Assembly: GCF_902635505.1 (NCBI RefSeq)
Contig: NC_045427.1
Location: 520,203,665-520,267,664 of the forward strand
DNA length: 64,000 nt
Direction of reading: 5' to 3'
Source: Sarcophilus harrisii
Lineage: Eukaryota > Chordata > Mammalia > Dasyuromorphia > Dasyuridae
The position numbers were made by a program, and so were the translations under genes. This document shows positions 37,801 to 47,100 of the stretch, piece after piece. The notes under the pieces were generated by a model. It had not been told where the DNA came from. It did not search any database and was given only the letters and a program-made list of their open reading frames with translations. The first letter of the stretch is position 1, and each line of letters starts with the position of its first letter.

Positions 37801-40800
37801 TCATTGGCAGATAGTCCCTACTATTATCTTCCCTCTTTCTCTTATCTTCAATCTTTTCCTATCTTCTACTTCTTTCTCCATTACTTAAAAACACACCCAT
37901 AATTTAGTGTGAACCCCTGCATAGAATTCTCAATCCCTCTATTTTTGCCCGCCTGCATTTTTTATTTCCTTCACAGGTTAATTGTACATTATTTCAAAGT
38001 CCGATTCTTTTTGCGCCACAAAATAACTGTATGGATATGTATACATATATTGTATTTAACATATACTTTAACATATTTAACATGTATTGGTCTACTGCCA
38101 TCTCGGGGAGGAGGTGGGGGGAAGGAGGGGAAAAATTGGAACAAAAGGTTTTGCAACTGTCAATGCTGAAAAATTACCCACGCATATATTTTGTAAATAA
38201 AAAGCTATATATATAAAAAAAAAAACCACACCTATGTTCCGTTCATTCTTAAAAAACCCTTACTTAATCTGACCATCCCAGTTAGCTTTTGTCCTTTGTT
38301 TTCTATCCTGAACTAAACTCCTTGAGAAAGTGATTTCAATGCCTCCATTTCTGATACCCTCACTCTTTTCTAACCTCCACTCCCACCCCACTCCCTCAGC
38401 CTCAACATTCAACTTAAACTATCTTTTCAAAGTTACCCATTTGACAAAAACATCCTTTTGTCAATTCTGATTCTCCTTGACCTCTCTGTAACATTTAAGT
38501 CTGCTGATCAACCTTGTCTTTCTAAATGAGCTTCTGTCTCTCTGTCTCTCTCTGTGTGTCTCTTCCTGCCTCTCTCTCTCTTCCCCTTTTTTTAGTCCCC
38601 CCATGTGTCTCTCTCTGTCTCTGTCTCTGTCTATCTCTCCCTCCCCTGCTTTTCTCTTTTGGTTCTATCTGTCCAAAAGTTCCTTCTTAGTCTCTTTTGC
38701 TGGTTCTCCCTTATTCCCTAATTATGGCGGTTCCCTAAAGCTTTGTCCTGACTACCCCTCTCTTTTTGCTCTATACCATCTCCCTTGGTGACCTCATTTC
38801 CCATGGTTCAGTTATTATTTCTATGTAAATAACTTTTAGTTCTGTCATACTCTAGTAGCCTTCCTGAACTCTTGCCTATGCATCTCCATCCACCTACCTC
38901 TTATACATCTTGCATGGAACATCTTATGGACTTTATGTCTTTCCCTAAACTCTCCCCCACTTCTGAACTTTTCTATTACTGTCAAAAAGACCACCATACT
39001 CCCAATCACCCAGCCTCTCAACTTGAATTTCATCCTTGACTCCTCACTCTCCCTCACCTCACATATCCAATATGTTGTCAAATCCTGTCATTCCTACTTT
39101 CACAACATGTGCTATATAATCCTCTTCTCTTGATTCACACAGCTACTTTTATACAGGACCTCATCACCTCTCATCTCTTTTACTGCAAGAACCTTCTAAT
39201 GGGTCTCCTGGCCTCAAATCTCTCCCCATTCTAATCCATCCTCCACTATATTTTCCTGAAATATAGGTCTGATGATGTCATCCCCCTAGACAATGAGCTA
39301 CAGTGACTCTCTGTTAATAATTAATGATAATAGTAACTAATATTTATATAGACTTGAAGGTGTGCAAAGCTCTTTATAATCTTCCTGAATCAATAAAAAG
39401 TTCTCTGTTTGCCATGAAAAATTCTTTACAATCTCTTTTTCCTAGTCAGCCATGTTAGATCTTAACCCTTTTCAGGCATGCCAGAATCCAACTACACTCC
39501 TTAGCACCCTTTATCTTCCATCTCCACAACTGACCTCCATGCCTGAAACTTCCTACCTTCTCACCTCTGCCTCAATTACCCTGCCTTACTTGAAGACTCA
39601 GTTCAGATACAAAGACTCAGCCTCCTTCTCCAGAAGCTTTTTCCAGTTCCCTCCCCTCTGAGCTGCAAATATCTTCCCCTCTCAGATCGCCTTTCATCCA
39701 CTCTGTATTATTTTTTATGTACCTGGTTATTTACATGTTGTCTTTCCCATAAAGAATGTATGCTCCTTGAGGATGGGGACTGGTTTTTGTCTTTCTTCAT
39801 ATCCCCAGCACTTAGCAATTCTAGGCACATAGCGATCACTTAATAAATGCTTGTGACTGACTGCCACTCCTGTATTCATTTCTCAAGGATAAATAATGGG
39901 ATCACAGATTCTCATTTGAAAAGAACCTTAGATTAAGACATCTGGGCCAGTCCCCTTCTCAGGGCATGAACTTCTTCCACATTATCCCCAAAGGTGATTG
40001 TTTGTCCTTTGCTCAGACCCCTCCAGTGTTACAAGGAACTCGGGCCTTACCTATTCCACTGGCATTCCAGACCAGTTCACCTTCCATTCCCTGAAAGGTA
40101 GAGGGCAGCCTTGAGAGTATAAATCAGCCCTGCATAGAAGCCCTTGGGCACACAAGATGAAAACTCCTCTTCAAAGGGAAAATGTGCCCAAGTAACTGCT
40201 ATCACATTCACCCCTCCCTCCCTTTGTGGGGAACTGGAGAACTGGGTCACAACAGCCCAACTGATCCTTGAGTAACATCTTCACAAGAAGATAAAGCATA
40301 TACTCACTTTATCAGAGGCTAAGCCCCTTGGGAGCTCACCAGTTCTTGGCTGAGGAGCTGTGGTGATCTCTGGGGCTTTGACAAGTCATCCAGTCCCATC
40401 CGAAGTTCCACAGGTCTTAGGCACAGCTCTGCTGCCCTTGCGGCGGTCTGCTCGAAGCCCGGTCTCTGTCTATGCTTCTGACTTTGTCTCTAAGTGCTCT
40501 CTGATTTGTTTTTCCCTGTCTCTTTTCTGTGCCTTTAGCTCTGTTTTGGACTCTATCTTCCTCCCTCACTGTCTCTAGCTCCTTCTGTTTTGTCTCTCTG
40601 ACTCTCGCCTCTGAGACTTTCAGGACCCAGTCCTCCAGCTGTAGGAGGCGAAGATATTGGCTGGTCCAGGCTCCAGGCAGGTTTGGAGAAACTTCACTTA
40701 CCTTCCCCTAGCGGGTCCAGCGTGTGCAGCATGAGCTGGTAGATGGTACTGCGAATGGTGCAGTTGTGTAGCGAGGTCGTACGGTTTCCTCGGGTCAGAC

Positions 40801-41134
40801 TGGACGGGAGCTGAGCAAGGGGAGACAGCACAGCAGCCTCAGTCTGCATTGCGCCCGCTTCTCGTCGGCAGGAGACATGGCGGAGGCCTCTGCGCTGATT
40901 TCCCAGACTGGCTCCTCACCTGAACAATAAACCCCCTCCCATCACTCCCCACTGCCCAGAGGCCGCTGTCCTTGGTGATCAGTGATTCTGCAAGAGCTTC
41001 AAGGTGATCCTTCAACTCACCCCACCCCAGGGAAGAGATCAACGCGTGCGGATGCTCCCAGACACAAGCACCCAGATGGGATGCACTGACCTGACAATAA
41101 ATGTACACATACCTGTGCATGCACACAACGTGAA

Positions 41135-41172
<38 letters not shown>

Positions 41173-44100
41173 CACTGCATGAGGTCATCTCGCCCTCTAG
41201 TGGCTACAGTCTAGATCACTCAGGCTATTAATGTATCATCTAGCTTTCATAACCTCCCCAAATCATGAGTCAGGGGGTTGGCGGATTTCTTTAGATTTGG
41301 GGGAAGGAGAGAGAGAGAAAAGGAAATAATAGCTGTGTTCATGGTACAGTCCAGAGGGTCTCTCTTGGAAAATAGGTGGTTTTTCCCTATAATCTACCCC
41401 CAAATTCCAGAAAGAACCCTAGGATAAATCGGTAGTCAGAGACCTTAAGGAGCAGAGTTTTGGAAATCCTGAACATCCAAGCAAGAGTACCCTTCTTACC
41501 TCCCATTATAGATATATTTTCCTTTCATCTGGACCTCAAAAGTCTCTCTTCTTTTCATGCTTCATATTATTTTAGACTCTTAGCTCATACTGTTAAAGCT
41601 GGAAGGGACCTCAGATATCATGTAGTCCAACCCCCTCACTTAATAGATGAAAAAACCAAAGCTGAGAGCATGTTGATGACTTGCCCACAGAAGGCAACAT
41701 AGGGTTGTAGAAAGAGCCCTGGCCTGCAGAAGTCAGGATGCTATAATTATTCCCATGTGACATCCTGGGCAAATCGCTTAGCTTCTCAGAACTTCAGTTT
41801 CCTCATCTGTAAAATTAGTATGAAGCTAACAGCACCTATTTTACAGAGTTATTGTAAGAATCAAATGAAATAATATGAATCAAAAACTTTATAATTATAA
41901 ATATTATCTTCTTCTTGTCCAAAGTCATACATCTAGACTAGTTGCAGAGTGGGGATTAGATTTCTAACTCCCAATCTAATGCTCCCCAATATCTATTAAA
42001 CCCAACAGATACACCCTCCTCTAAAGTATTCCCTCCCCCATCCCTGGGCTTCCCACACCATGTCAGGCCCCTGCTACCACTCACCTTCAGTTTCTTGCTA
42101 TTGTCCTCATCATCCACAGGGATGTCACCATTGCCTGTCTACAAACAGGGACAAGAGTCATAGGAATGTCACACCAATAACAGCCTCCAGTCTTCCACAT
42201 ACATCTGCATTCTGTGTGCTCAGGGGAAGCTATGTAATGCCATGCTATTTATTTGACTATTCAAACATGATAAAATATTTCTCATCTATATCTAAGAGTT
42301 AATCCAGTTTTAGAAATTATCTAAATGGGTCTAAACTCCTTAGATTGATATTTAAAACCTTCCATAATCTGAGCTCAATCTACTCATTTTCTTTTTTAAA
42401 TGTTTTTATTTATTTTAAAATTATGAAATAAAACAATTATTTCTATAACATAGTAGAATAATAAGATAATTGTACATGAAACTATTATGAACAACTTGCT
42501 ATTATAAAATAATATAATAAATTTATCATGTAAAATTTTTTCCCTTCCCTCTCCTCTACTCCCCTACTCATTTTCCAATATTGCCTTTTAGGCTGATACT
42601 AATCTAGTCATTGCTCTCCAGTATACTATATTCTTGCTCATCATAACCCTTTCACCTCTCTCTTCTCTCCTTGCTCCCTTAGGGATCATTCATCCTTCCT
42701 CTCTCCCTATCCAAATCTTAGCTCTTATCTCTACCTCAAAGCCTTCCTGTACCAACTCAGCTGGAAGAACTCCCCCTTCCTGGAGTTCTTATTGTCTGGA
42801 TTCTTCAGTTGGCATTTATCCTTATGTTAGCTGCTTCATTATTTTTCATGTGCATAACTATTGTCTCCCTAATCATATTGTCAGCTCCAGGAAGTCAGGA
42901 ATGATCATGTTTCAAAAATACCATCTAAAAGATACACTGTACTTATCATGTAACATATATTATTAATAATAATAATATCTGACTTTTGTAGAATGCTTTA
43001 AATTTTTCAAAATGCTTTCATGCCTTTCACTATTATAACAGGTATTTGCTTAATTATTTTTGATAAATAAATAATGTAACTACTACTATTATCTACAGTT
43101 TTGGCATGTCTCAGGGTCTCTCTTGTTGATAATATGATATTGGATGGGATAGTTTCTAGTTCACTCTATATTTGTAGCCTGGTAATTATTTATCTGGACT
43201 CCTTAGCTACTGATGGAGTTTTAAAACAAGATTCTGATGAAATAGCATAAAGATAACGAAACTGAAAAAGTTGGGCAACACTTGCCCAACTGGTTTTCTG
43301 GAATTTCTGGAGCATTGTTTCCTAGCTTTCTTTTTATCAAGTTATATAAGATCAGAGGTGAGGGAATAAAAGGAATATCTTTCCCAAAGATACAGAAAAT
43401 TATATAGGGTCATTCTATAAAGTTTTTGGACAGTTGATTCCTTAATTCAGGTCAACAAAATAAGCAACATTTCGCCTAAGGTAGAAGTAGTCACTTTACT
43501 TTTCTGACTCATCAATGCTATCCTTTAAGAGTTTAACTCAAAAGTACTTTCAAGTTACTCAGTAAATTGTTTTATTTATTCTCATTAATAATAATATACC
43601 TCATATTTGTAAAGCATTTTGAGCTTTTGTCTAATTTTTCATCATCTAATTTAATTCTCATAATAGAAGTAGCTCGCTCAGGAAAGGGTATAGTAGACTC
43701 CTCTTTCATCTTCCATTTGGTTAAAAACAAAAACAAAAACAGAAACCATTTGATTGACATTGTGGGTGATGGGATGGGATGCTTTAAATAATAAGGACCT
43801 CTTGGTTGACTACATCTTCCTTGACTATTATTACCTATTAATATGAGGAATTGATTTCTCTGCTTTCTAGCCAAGTGTAAGCAATAGATAGGTAGTCAAC
43901 ATTCTACAATCAGCAACAATGGTACAAAAAGTGCCTAACAAATATTGAATAAATGAATAATGAGAATAATGAATAATAAGATCCTTTCCCAAGAGTACTG
44001 AAGGAAGTAGAACAAGAATATGAGGGCAATAGACAAAATTTGGAAACATATTCCTAAAATGACTTGCTTGAACTTGTGAAAGCCAAGGCTGATCATATAA

Positions 44101-47100
44101 TAGTAGTAGCTCACATTTATGTAGGGTTTTAAAGTTTGTAAAGCACTTTATGCCCATCATCTTGTTTGAACCTCACAAAATACCTTGAGATAGGTATAAT
44201 AGGTATTATCACACCCATTTTATAGGTTAGAAAGCTAAGGCTAATAATGTCCAGGATCATAAAGTTAGTTCTCAAAGGAGGATGGGATTTGAGACCAGAG
44301 TTTCTCATTCCAAGTCTAGTCCTCTATCATCTTCTCTGCCACAAAAATCTGTGATGTTTCTAATTATTCTAGACAACCTGGAAAATTTGTGCCTATAGGA
44401 CAAAGGAGAGGAATCAAGAGTAGACCTGGAATTTCGTTTGAAAAGGGAACTCCCAGATTTGGAAATACCCCCTATCTCTGGGAGGCTAAGTAATTTCCTC
44501 AGTGTCTCAAAACCAGGATGTGTTGAGAGACAAGATTTGAATATAAGTCTTTTTGGCTTTGAGGCCAGATCTCTATCAACTACTCCACATTTCTCTATAG
44601 TTTTCTTTTTAAAATTCAGACACAGGGATAAATAAATAATAGAAAAGTATTAATGTATGTTATAGATTAAATGTTCCCCCAAACCTATAGCTGTCCTTGA
44701 GTCTAGTTCCTTTCTCTCCTAGCCCAAATAGAGATAAAAAAGCAATGAAGTGAATGAAAGAGGCATTAGATTTAGTCTTAGAGGATCTATATTCAGATTC
44801 TGGCACTTCCTACTGATACTTTGAACAGATGTCACCTGAGGTCAATTTTCTCAATTATAATATTAGAGGTGAACTATATGATGTCTAAGTAATTCTTTTA
44901 ATTCTAAACTCTTTACAATGAAATAGGTTGTATCTACTGACTCCTCCTTTTGTCCCCTAGTCACTATTTTCTTTCAAGAAAGAACCTTCTAAAGAAACTG
45001 GTTCAGCACTGACGTTTTCTTTTGGGGATAATTGGGGTTAAATGACTCTCACAGGGTCACACAGCTAAATGTTTGAGATCACATTAGAACTCAATTCCTC
45101 CTGATTCCAGGACCCAAGCTTTATCCACTGTCCCACCTAGCTGCCCCTAGAATTGACTTTTTTATGCTTTAAATTACCAACGATGCTCCACTGTAAACTT
45201 CAAGTCCCTTGCCATGCTTCTCTATTCCTCACATCTCTCCCCCTTCTTCACCAACTTCCATGTCTCCTAAGTTACTTATTTTTTGAAGCCAAAGTTAATT
45301 AAAATAAGTGAGACAAGTCAGGGAAAGGAGAGGGAGGTAGCTACTCTGTTAAATATCTACCAATGCACTAAGTGAAGAGTGCACCCCAGTAATCAAAGGT
45401 GTATCCTTCCATGAAAAAGGGCATTCTGGGAGATGGATTCACTCATTTTAATAGTGGAAGCTAAATAATTTATGAGAATGAGGACTACAGTTTTGTATTA
45501 GACTCTTTTAAACCATGACTGTACATTACTGACATGGATTACCTAAGATAAAATATTAAACCTTCAAAGTATCTCTTTATGAATTCAGAAGGGAATAATC
45601 TGCCCTTGAACTTGTTGAAAAAAGTCTGGATAAATAGTTATGCTATCTAGCCAAATCAGAGGAGGTCTTGGTCACTAAAATTCAGGTCTCAAGAGGGTCT
45701 TAAAAAGACAAAATTCACCTATTAAAAAAAAGATTTTTAAAATCTTTATAGATCTTGTCTTGGTCTGAATTAATGAATATTCCTAATTAAAGAAATTTTT
45801 AGAAGAAGAAGAAATGAAGCTTTATTGTTTTAAAATACAGAATATAATGCTTAGCTGTTACCAATACAATGCCAGAAATAATTTTCTAACATGGAAAGAC
45901 CACCAAACTGGGAATCAGAAGACTTCTTCAATCCCAGCTCAGCCACTAATTCTCTTGGTCACACTTGACTTACCTTTCCCTTTCCTTATTCTATAAGATG
46001 AAGTTTTGGACCTATTTTATCTCTACACTCCTTGCCAGCTCTAGCATCCTATGATTCTAACAGAGATCCTGACAGTGAACAGAGAAGATATACTGATTTT
46101 TTAAAAAAGCACATAAGCTTGTCACACAAATTAATGACTGCTAAAGTAGTTGAAAATAGTCTATTTCATGTATTATACATTCTCCTTGAAACTTTGCTTT
46201 TGTTGCTTATTTAGAATACAATGTTAAAGCTTGAAAGGACTTTGGAAATCATCTAGTAAAGACTCTTTATTTTATAGATGATTATATGGCCCAAAGATAG
46301 TCTCACAGGCTAAATTAAGACTATAAATCCAGTCTTTCAGGCCAGTGTTCCTTCCACACTAAAGAAATGATGGAGATCATATTTTCTGCAGTTTGGCCAA
46401 GACAATGTTGGGTTCAACACTAAAGCTACTTCAAATTGAGGAGATAAAGCCTTCTGTCCTTTGCACCTACAACATTGGCCAGTATCAGACCCAATTCTAG
46501 GAAATGGTTGTGAGGTTATGGTTTGTGATCCTTTCTTCATCTGGGTTCACATCTTCCAAAAATAGAACATAAGAAAGATTTTGCTTAAAATTCTGTGAGC
46601 CCATTTTTACAATTTTAAATTTATTTTCCTAACAAATATGCTGATATAAAGAAATCACAATTCCCCCCACTCAACCTATAGCTTCTCTGCACCTTTAAGG
46701 CTGGAATAAGAGTAAATAGCTTGAGATAATGATCATTGAGGACCATTCTCATGGATGGACACTAAAATGCAGGGCAGAAATTGATTCCTCCCTGAAACAC
46801 TCATTATCCAAACACTCCAGGTTTCTAGCATATATTATGTTATTTTATCATAGTCTACCTAGAGTGTAAACTCTCAAAGGGAAGGGCAAGAATTATATCT
46901 ATTCCCTCAGAACATATTAGGTGCTCTATAACGACTTGTGGCACTTGGACTTAGAGGATCACAAATTAAGAACTGAAAGATAACTTAAAAAGCATCTACT
47001 TTATCCCTTTCATTTTATAAATTGGAAAACTGAGACCCCTAGAGATGAAATGCTTGCCCAAGGTCAGAAAGCTATTAAGTGACAGACAAGATTTGAACCC

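Larger units (their letters stand above)
37608..39864 (+). mobile_element. L2 LINE copy, long, split by an L1
   Basis: Sense L2 from the reverse-transcriptase region (tgaactaaactccttgagaa, ttgacctctctgtaacattt) through cttgactcctcactctccct to a canonical 3' end (ccagcacttagcaattctag, ttaataaatgcttgtgactg). A CT-rich simple repeat (38530-38640) and a MIR-like piece (39310-39380) interrupt it. Confidence 0.82.

Noticed and set aside
40050-40091. 40-nt minus-strand stretch with cag and gtaagg borders, a candidate extra SLC24A1 exon
   Set aside because: Joining it after coding exon 3 brings an in-frame stop and its length is not a multiple of three.
43572-43874. 100-residue minus-strand frame in an SLC24A1 intron
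   Set aside because: No domain, repeat-derived scraps and no splice support.
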